Part shown: positions 34,682-43,598 of the stretch, in pieces
Position numbering within the stretch: the first letter of the stretch is position 1
Layout: the number at the start of each line of letters is the position of its first letter
DNA from: an uncultured Bacilli bacterium
GTDB lineage: Bacteria > Bacillota_I > Bacilli_A > RF39 > UBA660
Length of the DNA stretch: 64,000 bases
Assembly (NCBI GenBank): GCA_934167465.1
Contig: CAKPKR010000005.1
Coordinates: 1 to 64,000 of the forward strand
Direction: 5' to 3'
The notes under the pieces: generated by a model
The model's input: only the letters and a program-made list of their open reading frames with translations
Database searches by the model: none
What the model was told of the DNA's origin: nothing
Translations under genes and position numbers: made by a program

Positions 34682-35161
34682 ATGAAAAAAGAAATAAGAC
34701 TTTCAATGTTATTATCAATATCAATAATCTTAAATATTTTAGAAAGTTTTATACCTATTTTTAACTTTCCTGGTATAAGAATAGGTTTAGCAAACATTAT
34801 AACATTAATAGTTTTATATACATATGGTTCAAAAGATGCAATATATATTTCAATTCTTAGAGTACTATTAGTTGGAATATTAAGAACTGGATTATTTAGT
34901 GTAGCATTCTATTTTAGTCTGTTTGGTTCCATTTTTAGTATAATATCAATGATTATATTCAAAAAAACAAAATTATCAATTATCGGAGTTAGTATTGTAG
35001 GATCTATTATGCATAATGTAGGACAAATAATAGCCGCTTTATTTCTCATAAATACAAATCTAATATACTATATGCCGATATTACTTATAACAAGTATCAT
35101 AACAGGAACAATTATAGGATTTATTAGTAAAGAATTACTAAATTTCACTCAAAATTCATAA
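34682..35161 (+). CDS. Gx transporter family / heptaprenyl diphosphate synthase component I-type protein
   Basis: A 159-aa polytopic membrane protein with the family's opening LSMLLSISIILNILESFIP, then GIRIGLANIITLIVLYTYG and SLFGSIFSIISMIIF. It is annotated in relatives as 'heptaprenyl diphosphate synthase component I' or Gx transporter, and it looks like an ECF-type substrate-binding membrane protein. It is the third gene of the ApbE group. Confidence 0.85.
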   Translation: MKKEIRLSMLLSISIILNILESFIPIFNFPGIRIGLANIITLIVLYTYGSKDAIYISILRVLLVGILRTGLFSVAFYFSLFGSIFSIISMIIFKKTKLSIIGVSIVGSIMHNVGQIIAALFLINTNLIYYMPILLITSIITGTIIGFISKELLNFTQNS

Positions 35162-35195
35162 TAGTAAAGTATTATTATTTAAAGGAAGTGATTTT

Positions 35196-35864
35196 ATGAA
35201 AATATTAGTTGTAGATGATGAAATACTAATCAGAAATGTAATTAATGAATATTTAAAAAAAGAAGGTTTTGAATATATAGAAGCTGAAAATGGTGAACAA
35301 GCTATCAATATAATCAAAAAAGAGGATGTTGATTTAATTATAATGGATATAATGATGCCAAGATTAGATGGATTTTCAGCCGCTAAAGAAATAAAAAAAA
35401 TCAAAGATATACCTATAATAATGCTATCAGCTAGAAAAGAAGAATATGATAAGCTAACAGGATTTGATCTTGGAATAGATGACTATGTTACTAAACCATT
35501 TAGTCCTAAAGAATTAATAGCTAGAGTAAAAGCAGTATTAAGTCGTATCCAAACAAAAGAAACAGAAGATAAATATATCTATAAAGACTTAGAAATTAAT
35601 TATATTGGTAGAACTTTAAAAATAGAAAACAAAGAAATTCCTTTAACTCCAAAAGAATATGAATTACTATGTTTTTTTGTTAAAAATGAAGGAATAGCTT
35701 TATCAAGAGAACAATTATTAAATAATATCTGGAATTATGACTTCTATGGTGATGATAGAACTATTGATACTCATATCAAAATGTTAAGAAATAACCTAGG
35801 AAAATATCGTGATTTAATTAAAACAGTTAGAACAATAGGATATAAATATGAAACAAAAAAATAG
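35196..35864 (+). CDS. OmpR-family response regulator
   Basis: Receiver domain with the acidic pocket (VVDDE at 4-8), acceptor Asp in LIIMDIMMPRLDG (about residue 51), Thr/Ser in IIMLSARK and Lys in YVTKPFSPKEL, then a winged helix (IPLTPKEYELLCFFVKNEG, DDRTIDTHIKMLRNNLG, IRTIGYKYE-like end). 222 aa. Overlaps its kinase by 17 bp. Confidence 0.95.
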   Translation: MKILVVDDEILIRNVINEYLKKEGFEYIEAENGEQAINIIKKEDVDLIIMDIMMPRLDGFSAAKEIKKIKDIPIIMLSARKEEYDKLTGFDLGIDDYVTKPFSPKELIARVKAVLSRIQTKETEDKYIYKDLEINYIGRTLKIENKEIPLTPKEYELLCFFVKNEGIALSREQLLNNIWNYDFYGDDRTIDTHIKMLRNNLGKYRDLIKTVRTIGYKYETKK

Positions 35865-37227
35865 TTTATTAAATAAAATTTGGATTTATTTAATAATATT
35901 TTCATCATCAATCATGGGTTTTTTATGGTTTTTTCAAGTATTATTTTTAGATGCTTATTATGAATATGTAAAAACAAATGAAGTAAAAAAAGTAGCAACC
36001 AATATAATAAACAATTATGATGAGTATAATATAAAAGAAATATTAGACAATTATTCATTTCAAGAAAATGTTTGTATAGATGTTGTTTACAAAAATATGG
36101 AAATATATTCATCAAACAATTTGAATAGGGGATGTATTGGTTTAAATTCTAAAAATAAAAATGTGATGGAAGACAAGATTGAATTTCAAAATAGTGATGA
36201 TACAATAAAATTATATAAATATATAAATAGGGAATTTAAAAATAAAATAGTTATGTATGCTATAAAATTAGATGAAGACACCTATGTATATATAAACTCA
36301 TCAGTCGAAATTCTATCATCAACTACTAACATATTAGGAAGTCAATTAATATATGTAACTATTCTAGTTCTTATTTTGTCATTAATTATTTCTTATTTTA
36401 TTTCAAAAGTAATTTCAAAGCCTATAGTAAAAATAAATGAGAGTGCTAAAAAAATGGCAAGTGGCGATTATAAAACAAAATTTGAAATAGATGAGAACAT
36501 TAAAGAATTGAATGAATTAGTTGACACTTTAAATGAAACTTGCAACGAATTATCAAAAACTGATGAAGTAAGAAGAGAACTTTTAGCAAATGTTTCTCAC
36601 GATTTAAAAACACCTCTTACAATGATTAAAGCTTATTCCGAAATGATTAAAGATATATCATATGATGATAAAGAAAAAACATTTGAATATCTAAATACAA
36701 TTATAGATGAAACAAATAGGTTAAACTTACTTGTTAATGATATTCTAGATTTATCAAAATTACAATCTAATATTGATGATCTAAATATTCAAAAAAACGA
36801 TATTAATGAATTGATTAAAAACATTGTAGATCATTTTAAATATAGTAATGTATCTATTGAATATAATGGTATTCCAAATACAATAGTTGAAATTGATAAA
36901 AAGAAAATAGAACAAGTTATATATAATTTAATCAGTAATGCTATTAACTATGTAGGAGAAGATAATAAAATAATTGTTAATTTGACTAAAGAAAAAGAAT
37001 ATTATCTAATTGAAGTAATTGATCACGGTAATGGTATTAATAAAAAAGATCTAGAATTTATATGGGATAAATATTATAAAACTGATAAAACCCATAATAG
37101 AAATACTATTGGTACAGGATTAGGATTATCAATTGTAAAAAATATTTTAGAGCAACATAAATTTGAATATGGTGTTAAATCTAAAAAGAATAAAGGAACT
37201 ACTTTCTATTTTAAGATAAAAAGATAG
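35848..37227 (+). CDS. Sensor histidine kinase (HAMP, HisKA, HATPase)
   Basis: Two membrane helices (about residues 10-30 and 168-190) flank an extracellular sensor domain of about 135 residues. HAMP follows (ISKPIVKINESAKKMASGDY), then HisKA with the acceptor His in ANVSHDLKTPLTMIKAYSE (about residue 251) and HATPase boxes VIDHGNGINKKDL and GTGLGLSIVKNIL. 459 aa. It pairs with the overlapping OmpR regulator. No obvious target gene adjacent. Confidence 0.95.
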   Translation: MKQKNSLLNKIWIYLIIFSSSIMGFLWFFQVLFLDAYYEYVKTNEVKKVATNIINNYDEYNIKEILDNYSFQENVCIDVVYKNMEIYSSNNLNRGCIGLNSKNKNVMEDKIEFQNSDDTIKLYKYINREFKNKIVMYAIKLDEDTYVYINSSVEILSSTTNILGSQLIYVTILVLILSLIISYFISKVISKPIVKINESAKKMASGDYKTKFEIDENIKELNELVDTLNETCNELSKTDEVRRELLANVSHDLKTPLTMIKAYSEMIKDISYDDKEKTFEYLNTIIDETNRLNLLVNDILDLSKLQSNIDDLNIQKNDINELIKNIVDHFKYSNVSIEYNGIPNTIVEIDKKKIEQVIYNLISNAINYVGEDNKIIVNLTKEKEYYLIEVIDHGNGINKKDLEFIWDKYYKTDKTHNRNTIGTGLGLSIVKNILEQHKFEYGVKSKKNKGTTFYFKIKR

Positions 37228-37268
37228 TTCTTTTTTCTTTGATATGATATAATTAAATAGGTGGTAAC
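37218..37268 (+). promoter_or_regulatory. Compact terminator-promoter-RBS junction before holA
   Basis: AAAAAGA (37218-37224) pairs with TCTTTTT (37229-37235), the kinase stop TAG is within this hairpin; TGATATAAT at 37245-37253; AGGTGGT before ATG 37269. Confidence 0.65.
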
Positions 37269-38204
37269 ATGATATATGTTTTATATGGAATTCAAGATTA
37301 CTTAATAGATAAAAAAATACAAGAATTAACTAAAAATATTGATAGATTAGAAATTGATGAATTTGATTTGGAAAATAATAATATCAAACAAATAATAGAT
37401 GCAGCCGCAACATTTTCATTATTTTCTACTAATAAAACAATAATTGTATATAATAGTTTTGTTTTTTCATCAAATAAAAAAGGAATTGATGATAAAGATA
37501 TTAATTTATTGCAAAAATACATTGAAAATCCTAATAAAAATACAACAATTATATTTGTTGTATCAAATGATAAACTAGATTCAAGAAAAAAAATAGTAAC
37601 ATCCGTTAAAAAAAATGGAATAGTTTTAGAATTTAATGAAGTGAAAAATATTAATACACTAGTAAACGATATGATTAAACCTTATAAAATAACAGTAAAT
37701 CAAATTAATACTTTAATAAATAGAGTAGGTGATAATCTCTATATTCTAGAAAATGAAATAACAAAATTAAAGACATATAAAAATGATGATTTAATAATAA
37801 CTGATAATGATATCATTAACGTTATTAATAAGAGCGTTAATACTGATATATTTCATTTAATTGATAGTATAATTAATAAAAATATGAATGAAGCTCTAGA
37901 ATGTTACTATGAATTAATAAAAATAGGGGAAGAACCAATAAAAATATTAGTATTATTAGCTAATCAATTTAGATTAATGTATCAGGTAAAAGAATTATCA
38001 AAAAAAGGATATCGTATATCTGATATAATGGATTTATTAGATCAAAAACAATATCCAATTCAAAAAGCAATTCAAAAGGGATACAATTATGATTCCAAAA
38101 TATTATTGGAATATTTGAATAAATTAGCTGATTTGGATATAGGAATTAAAACAGGTAAAATAGATAAAAATACAGGGTTAGAATTATTTATTTTAGGTAT
38201 GTAA
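37269..38204 (+). CDS. holA: DNA polymerase III subunit delta
   Basis: Clamp-loader wrench subunit. Diverged at sequence level but with the family opening MIYVLYGIQDYLIDKKIQEL, the TIIFVVSNDKLDSRKKIVTSV segment, RVGDNLYILENEITKL and the C-terminal DIGIKTGKIDKNTGLELFIL. 311 aa. It has its own promoter and ends in a strong bidirectional terminator. It is commonly followed by rpsT in Bacillota; here rpsT is about 6 kb away. Confidence 0.9.
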   Translation: MIYVLYGIQDYLIDKKIQELTKNIDRLEIDEFDLENNNIKQIIDAAATFSLFSTNKTIIVYNSFVFSSNKKGIDDKDINLLQKYIENPNKNTTIIFVVSNDKLDSRKKIVTSVKKNGIVLEFNEVKNINTLVNDMIKPYKITVNQINTLINRVGDNLYILENEITKLKTYKNDDLIITDNDIINVINKSVNTDIFHLIDSIINKNMNEALECYYELIKIGEEPIKILVLLANQFRLMYQVKELSKKGYRISDIMDLLDQKQYPIQKAIQKGYNYDSKILLEYLNKLADLDIGIKTGKIDKNTGLELFILGM

Positions 38205-38231
38205 AAAGAAGCAAAATGTTTTGCTTCTTTT
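38203..38231. terminator. Bidirectional terminator between holA and the pilus ATPase
   Basis: AAAAGAAGCAAAA (38204-38216) and TTTTGCTTCTTTT (38219-38231) around TG, A-rich on one side and T-rich on the other, serving both convergent genes. Confidence 0.9.
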
Positions 38232-39714
38232 AAAATTCCATATTCATTAAATCTTCTTCAAATTCATCATCAAATTCTTTTTTAGGTTCAACCTTTGGTT
38301 CTTCTTTAGGTTCTATTTTTTCTACAGAATCTTTTTTTACTTCCGGTTCAATTTTTATTTCTTCTTTTGGTTCATCAAATTTTGGCATTTCAAATTCAAT
38401 ATCATGTTTTTCTTCAGGGTTCTTTTCCACTTTATTAATAGTAGGTATATCTGGGGTTGATTCTTGTTCTTGAGATATTTTTGTTTGATTTAACGCTTCT
38501 TTTAAATCATAGTCACTTTCTCTTGGATCATCATTATCAAGTTCAATTAATTTTAAAACTTCTTCGAGAGTAGTTTCCCCAGCAACAACTTTTTCAAGTC
38601 CATCTTGAAGTAGAGTAGTGACATCTGAACTATAAACCAAATGTCTTAATTTTTCTTTTGGTAGATTTGAACTTATAGCATCTTTAATTTCTTGATTAAC
38701 AAGTAATACTTCATGTAAAGCAATACGACCTGAATAACCATTACCACAAACTTCACAACCTTCAGTTTGATATATTTCATCGACATCTCTATGTAAAACT
38801 CTTTTAAATAATTGTTTTTCATAATCATTTGTTTTTTTCTTTTGTTTACATTTTGGACATAACTTACGAGCTAATTTTTGTGAAACAATACCTGTAAGGG
38901 CAGAAGCAAGTAAATATCTTTCAACTTCCATATCAAGTAAACGTTCAATTGTATTTAATGAATTATTAGTATGAATTGTAGACAAAACTATATGTCCAGT
39001 AATAGAAGCCCTAACAGCTATTTTAGCTGTTTCAGTATCACGAATTTCTCCAATCATTATAACATTAGGATCTTGACGTAGTATTGATCTTAATGCGTTA
39101 GCAAATGTTAAACCTATCTCACTATTAGTTTGAACTTGATTAACTCCTTCAATATTCATTTCAATAGGATCTTCAACAGTAATAATATTAGTATCTTCTT
39201 TGTTTAACTTTTGTAAAATAGCGTAAACTGTAGTTGATTTACCACTACCAGTTGCACCAGTAACAAGAATAATACCATTAGGTAATCCAATCATTTTACT
39301 AATTTTTTCAAAATTGGATTCACTAAAGCCTAAATTCTCAAGACCACTAGTACTCATTGAATAGTCTAAAATACGAATAACAATTTTTTCACCATTTAAA
39401 GTAGGTAAACAAGAAACACGTAAATCTAGATTCACTCCTTGTAAAGTTGCTTTAATAGCTCCGTCTTGAGGTAATCTTGATTCAGTAATATTCATGCCTG
39501 ATAATATTTTAATACGAGTAACTAAATTCTTTTTAACAGAATTAGGTATTTCCGCATAATCACTTAAAGATCCATCAATTCTGATTCTTATTTTCATGAA
39601 ATCTTCATGTGGGTCGAAGTGAATATCACTAGCTCCTTTTTTACTTGCATCTAAAAGTATCTCATTAACTACCTCAACAATAGGCATTTTGTCAAAATCA
39701 AATTTTTTTAACAT
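38230..39714 (-). CDS. Type IV pilus/competence-type assembly ATPase (GspE/PilB family)
   Basis: Hexameric motor for pilin assembly. Walker A is GATGSGKSTTVYAIL, the Asp box VEDPIEMNIEGVNQVQ, Walker B NVIMIGEIRDTETA and the His box STIHTNNS. Four Cys (KLCPKCKQ and GCEVCGNGYSGR) form the usual zinc site. It lacks the N-terminal MshEN domain, as in ComGA-type proteins. Unusual is a C-terminal tail of about 100 residues, very acidic and rich in Glu, Lys, Pro and Asp, ending in DDEFEEDLMNMEF. Divergent from two prepilin genes. No platform protein (GspF) or prepilin peptidase is in the window. Confidence 0.92.
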   Translation of the reverse strand: MLKKFDFDKMPIVEVVNEILLDASKKGASDIHFDPHEDFMKIRIRIDGSLSDYAEIPNSVKKNLVTRIKILSGMNITESRLPQDGAIKATLQGVNLDLRVSCLPTLNGEKIVIRILDYSMSTSGLENLGFSESNFEKISKMIGLPNGIILVTGATGSGKSTTVYAILQKLNKEDTNIITVEDPIEMNIEGVNQVQTNSEIGLTFANALRSILRQDPNVIMIGEIRDTETAKIAVRASITGHIVLSTIHTNNSLNTIERLLDMEVERYLLASALTGIVSQKLARKLCPKCKQKKKTNDYEKQLFKRVLHRDVDEIYQTEGCEVCGNGYSGRIALHEVLLVNQEIKDAISSNLPKEKLRHLVYSSDVTTLLQDGLEKVVAGETTLEEVLKLIELDNDDPRESDYDLKEALNQTKISQEQESTPDIPTINKVEKNPEEKHDIEFEMPKFDEPKEEIKIEPEVKKDSVEKIEPKEEPKVEPKKEFDDEFEEDLMNMEF

Positions 39715-39766
39715 ATTTTCATTCCCCTTTATAGTCTTTTTTAAATTTAGACTAGCATTTATTCTT

Positions 39767-39800
39767 AATCTATTATATAATAGATTTGAAATAATTACAA
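39767..39800. promoter_or_regulatory. Symmetric divergent promoter of the pilus genes
   Basis: A perfect 20-bp palindrome (39767-39786) holds TATAAT on both strands (+ 39776-39781; - 39777-39772). For the minus strand, TTGTAA at 39800-39795 is spaced 17 bp from its -10. The plus-strand -35 is weak. Confidence 0.6.
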
Positions 39801-39818
39801 TAAGGAGGGTAAAAATTT

Positions 39819-40454
39819 ATGAATAAAAATAATAAAGGATTTATGTTGTTAGAAACTTTAATTGTTTCAACTATCATACTAAGCACATTAATATTCTTAT
39901 TCGTACAATTTACAAATATAAAAGAAAATTATGAGGTTAGTTTTAGATACAATACAATTCCAGGAATATATATTGCTAAAGAATTAAGTGATTTTTTAGT
40001 TGAAAATAATATTAATGATTCATTATCAAATATGCTCGATAATGAAGAAAATGGCTTTATTAATATCAAAACACATACCCATATTAATAATGGTGATAAA
40101 AATTTCTATCAAACAATGATTTTTAATATGAATATTAAAAATGTTTTATATACAAGTGCTAACTTAGAAAAATTAAAAGCATATCTTAATAGTAGTAAAG
40201 TTGATACATCAATATTTACAGAAAGTTTTAAAGAATATATATTTAGTTTAAAAACAAAAAATGTTAATAACAATCGTTTGATTATAATGTTTAATGATAA
40301 AACTTTTGCTTCAATAATAGTAGGAATTGATAGTGGAATAAGTGACAATTGTTCTAACAATCTAACAGCTGAATGTTTTTCTTTTGTTGCTGAAGATAAG
40401 AACTGGACAGCGACAACTGTATATGAAGCATTAGAAGACTTAAGAAATTCATAA
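39819..40454 (+). CDS. Prepilin-like protein with class III N-terminus
   Basis: KNNKGFMLLETLIVSTIILSTLIFL is a prepilin leader: the short basic leader, cleavage after Gly before Phe-Met, Glu at +5 and a hydrophobic helix. The 211-aa body is a soluble exterior domain without recognised motifs. AAGGAGGG precedes it. Pseudopilin or minor pilin for uptake or adhesion, assembled by the divergent ATPase. Confidence 0.85.
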   Translation: MNKNNKGFMLLETLIVSTIILSTLIFLFVQFTNIKENYEVSFRYNTIPGIYIAKELSDFLVENNINDSLSNMLDNEENGFINIKTHTHINNGDKNFYQTMIFNMNIKNVLYTSANLEKLKAYLNSSKVDTSIFTESFKEYIFSLKTKNVNNNRLIIMFNDKTFASIIVGIDSGISDNCSNNLTAECFSFVAEDKNWTATTVYEALEDLRNS

Positions 40455-40468
40455 AAAGGGTGATAAAA

Positions 40469-41665
40469 ATGAAAAAAGGATTTACAGTAATTGAATTAAT
40501 AGTTTCCTTTACTTTAGTTTCGATTATATCAATAATATTATTTCAATTAATTTTTACATTAAAAGAACTTTATGTTAGTGGTGATATAAAGACAACTTTG
40601 CTAAATAAACAAGGAATTATGACGAAAAAAATATACGATGATTTAAATGAAGATACTCTAACAGGAATAACAAGTTGTGGAGTTTCTTGTTTGATATTTA
40701 AATATCAAGATGAAGAAAGAAAACTACTTATAGATGTTGGCGCTAATACATTAACATATGGAAATTATACTATGAAATTAAGCGAAGGTAGTACTTTTGG
40801 ACAAGTTTCATTTAGTTATAGTAATAATGATACAACATTAAATTTAAATGAATTTCACTTAGATATACCAATTAAAAGTAATTTGTTAAAAGATGATTTT
40901 GGAATTCACATAGTTAAAGTTTACAATCCAAGTGAAGTGATAATAAATAATCAATTAAAAATTAATAACGCTATTTTAACTGCTAACGGAATAGATTTAC
41001 CAGTCAGAAAAGATATTAATATTACTGGTAGTAATACTTATTGGGCTAAAATATTCCATCAAGATCAAAGCAATATATCTTTAGATTCTGAAAATGCATA
41101 TTTCAAAGATTATAACGAATTTATCAAATCAAAAAATGAACACAAATTTAGTTCATTAAAATCTTTAGAAATATTTAGAATTGATAAAGATATAAAAGTA
41201 CAATTTAAAGATGAAAATAATAAATTACAAGAAGTTGATTTAATAGAAGAATCTTCAAAAAATAAAACTGAAAAAGAAAAGAAAAAAATTATTGAAGAAT
41301 ATCAAAATGGATATTTTGAATTTTTACTAGAATATCCAAACATTAGTAGTTCAAATTATAATTTATGGACACAAACAAATAATTTTGTAACATCAACAAC
41401 TTTAGAAAACATATATTCAATTGATATAGTATATCAAGGTGGATCTTGTAAATGGAATGGATTAAAATATTTAACTGATAAGAACTCTGAATCATTTGTA
41501 AATGGATGTCAAGGAGATAATAATTTTGCAATCGGAACAAGGAAAAATAAAACTAAAATCAAAGGTCCTGGTGGAGAATATAACTCAGAAGTTGATGCTA
41601 TCAATTTATGGATAAAAGCTGATGAATATATAAATAAATATAGTTTAAGTGTTATAGTAGATTAA
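40469..41665 (+). CDS. Large prepilin-like protein
   Basis: MKKGFTVIELIVSFTLVSIISIILFQL is a standard type IV prepilin start (KKGF^TVIE, Glu+5). At 398 aa it is much larger than a major pilin, with several Cys (TSCGVSC, GGSCKWN, NGCQG) in the exterior part, so it is probably a tip or minor pilin. ATG 40469 is chosen; the GTG at 40460 is within the GGGTGAT ribosome site. The end overlaps the convergent ylbJ by 14 bp with no terminator between. Confidence 0.85.
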   Translation: MKKGFTVIELIVSFTLVSIISIILFQLIFTLKELYVSGDIKTTLLNKQGIMTKKIYDDLNEDTLTGITSCGVSCLIFKYQDEERKLLIDVGANTLTYGNYTMKLSEGSTFGQVSFSYSNNDTTLNLNEFHLDIPIKSNLLKDDFGIHIVKVYNPSEVIINNQLKINNAILTANGIDLPVRKDINITGSNTYWAKIFHQDQSNISLDSENAYFKDYNEFIKSKNEHKFSSLKSLEIFRIDKDIKVQFKDENNKLQEVDLIEESSKNKTEKEKKKIIEEYQNGYFEFLLEYPNISSSNYNLWTQTNNFVTSTTLENIYSIDIVYQGGSCKWNGLKYLTDKNSESFVNGCQGDNNFAIGTRKNKTKIKGPGGEYNSEVDAINLWIKADEYINKYSLSVIVD

Positions 41666-42560
41666 AAGTTAATAATACCAAAATACCTGATATTAAAGAA
41701 GCAACAATTCTTGATATTAAATAATTTTGGTATTTTATTTTAGTATCTTCCAAAATACTTAAAATTTGAAAATGAACACATAATCCACCAAAAGATAAAA
41801 TCATTGTAATAAATAAACAAGTAAATTTATAATTAAAATTATTTAAAATAAAATTAATTCCATTTGATAACTCTAAAAACATGCCCAAAATATTTTCAAT
41901 AAAAATAGGTAAATTTATATAATTTAAAGTTTTAGTTAAAATATTAAAAAATATAATTGTTCCCAAAATTAGTAAAATACTATCAATACCTTTTTTAATA
42001 CTATTTTTTAGGACACTTCCAAAACTTTTAGAATCAAAATTATTATTTATTTCTTTTCCATTGTCTAAATTTCGAAATAATAAACCAACAATAATTGTAG
42101 ATAAATAATGAATAATTAAAATATAATAAGCATATTTATAACCAATCATATTACCAATAAAACCAATGATAAATAATGGATTAGAAAAATGACATAATAT
42201 CAAAGCTTTATTCGCACTTTCATACGAAATTAAATTTTTATTATATAAATCATTAATATATATAGCACTACTAGGAAAACCTGATATCAAACTCATAAAA
42301 AATATATAAGCTACATTACCATTCACATTAAAAAAATGTTTAAAAAAATTACCAAACAAAAAATTAACAACATCAATAAATCCATAATTAATTAAAAATT
42401 CACTCATTAAAAGAAAAGGGAATATTGTTGTAACAATTCTATCTTTCCAAAAAATAATAGAACTCTGAACACAATCAATATAATCATTTGAATTTAAAAT
42501 AATTTGAACAACTATAAATAAAAATAAAAACAAAAGTAAAAATTTAGAATATTTTTTCAT
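41652..42560 (-). CDS. ylbJ: Sporulation integral membrane protein YlbJ
   Basis: Polytopic 302-aa membrane protein. The segment TTIFPFLLMSEFLINYG, then SLISGFPSSAIYINDLYNKNLIS and LCHFSNPLFIIGFIG are family hallmarks (nucleoside-recognition-like gate domain). YlbJ is needed for spore envelope formation in Bacillus. It lies divergent to ylbL, as neighbours in other genomes. The RBS AGGGAGCTAAAA is in front of ATG. Confidence 0.88.
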   Translation of the reverse strand: MKKYSKFLLLFLFLFIVVQIILNSNDYIDCVQSSIIFWKDRIVTTIFPFLLMSEFLINYGFIDVVNFLFGNFFKHFFNVNGNVAYIFFMSLISGFPSSAIYINDLYNKNLISYESANKALILCHFSNPLFIIGFIGNMIGYKYAYYILIIHYLSTIIVGLLFRNLDNGKEINNNFDSKSFGSVLKNSIKKGIDSILLILGTIIFFNILTKTLNYINLPIFIENILGMFLELSNGINFILNNFNYKFTCLFITMILSFGGLCVHFQILSILEDTKIKYQNYLISRIVASLISGILVLLTFNLL

Positions 42561-42590
42561 TTTTAGCTCCCTTTTTACATATTTCTATAT

Positions 42591-42600
42591 TATAATTATA
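42591..42600. promoter_or_regulatory. Overlapping divergent -10 elements of ylbJ and ylbL
   Basis: The palindrome TATAATTATA gives TATAAT on plus (42591-42596) and on minus (42600-42595). Confidence 0.5.
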
Positions 42601-42619
42601 TTTGAAAGTAGGGGACACT

Positions 42620-43582
42620 ATGAAAAATAAATTGAAAGAATACAAGTATTTAGGCTTATTAATAATTTTGTTTTTATTGTTTTTTATAATAAAATTACCT
42701 TATATTATTGAACTGCCGGGCGGTATATTAAACATTGATTCCAAAATTGAATCAGATATTAAGGTTAAAACATCAGGAACTTTAAATATGGCTTATGTAT
42801 CTGAAATTAGAGCAACCATACCTACATATCTAATTTCAAAATTAAATAATAATTGGGATTTAATTAAAATGGAAGAGAGTATTAGTTCTAATGAAACAAT
42901 TGAAGAAGCTAATTATAGAAATACAATGTTATTAAAAGAAGCAAATGATATAGCAACCATTGTTGCTTATGAAAAAGCAGGAAGAAAAATAAAAATTAAA
43001 AACAAAAAATTGTATATTACATATATAGACCCTAGTTCTCAAACTGATTTAAAAATAAAAGACCAAATTTTAAAAATTGATAATAAAAAAATTAATAATT
43101 TAGAAGAAATTGCAACTATAATAAACAATCATAATGTTAATGATACTATTTTAGTAGAAACAGATAATGGTGTTAAGAAATCTAAAATAATCGAAATAGA
43201 CGGTAAAAAAGTAATTGGAGTTTTAATTACTTGTGACTATGATTTTGATAATGAAATAAGATTTAAATTTACCGATAAAGAATCAGGACCATCTGGAGGA
43301 ATGATGATGACTTTGGCCATCTATAACTATTTAACTAATGATTCCTTAACTAAAAATAGAAAAATTGTTGGAACGGGTACAATTGATATAAATGGTAATG
43401 TTGGTGAAATAAGTGGAATTAAATATAAATTAAAAGGAGCCGTAAAAAATAAAACAGATATTTTTATTGTTTCTGAAGAAAATTATGATGAAGCAATAAA
43501 ATTAAAAGAAAAAAACAAATACAACATTAAAATTGTATCTGTTAAAACAATAGATGAGGCAATAAAATATTTAAAAGAATAG
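42620..43582 (+). CDS. YlbL/SepM-like PDZ and Lon-protease-domain protein
   Basis: An N-terminal membrane anchor (residues about 10-30, YLGLLIILFLLFFIIKLPYI), the conserved ELPGGI, a PDZ domain in the middle (LKIKDQILKIDNKKINNLEEI) and a C-terminal Lon protease domain with catalytic Ser in ESGPSGGMMMTL and Lys in KYKLKGAVKNKT. 320 aa from ATG 42620; the TTG at 42602 has no ribosome site. Relatives cleave extracellular peptides or membrane proteins. The stop codon is in the terminator stem. Confidence 0.9.
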   Translation: MKNKLKEYKYLGLLIILFLLFFIIKLPYIIELPGGILNIDSKIESDIKVKTSGTLNMAYVSEIRATIPTYLISKLNNNWDLIKMEESISSNETIEEANYRNTMLLKEANDIATIVAYEKAGRKIKIKNKKLYITYIDPSSQTDLKIKDQILKIDNKKINNLEEIATIINNHNVNDTILVETDNGVKKSKIIEIDGKKVIGVLITCDYDFDNEIRFKFTDKESGPSGGMMMTLAIYNYLTNDSLTKNRKIVGTGTIDINGNVGEISGIKYKLKGAVKNKTDIFIVSEENYDEAIKLKEKNKYNIKIVSVKTIDEAIKYLKE

Positions 43583-43598
43583 CTTTAACTATTCTTTT
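43573..43598. terminator. Bidirectional terminator
   Basis: AAAAGAATAG (43573-43582, contains the TAG stop) pairs with CTATTCTTTT (43589-43598), loop CTTTAA. Serves the convergent ylbL and transglutaminase-like genes. Confidence 0.85.
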
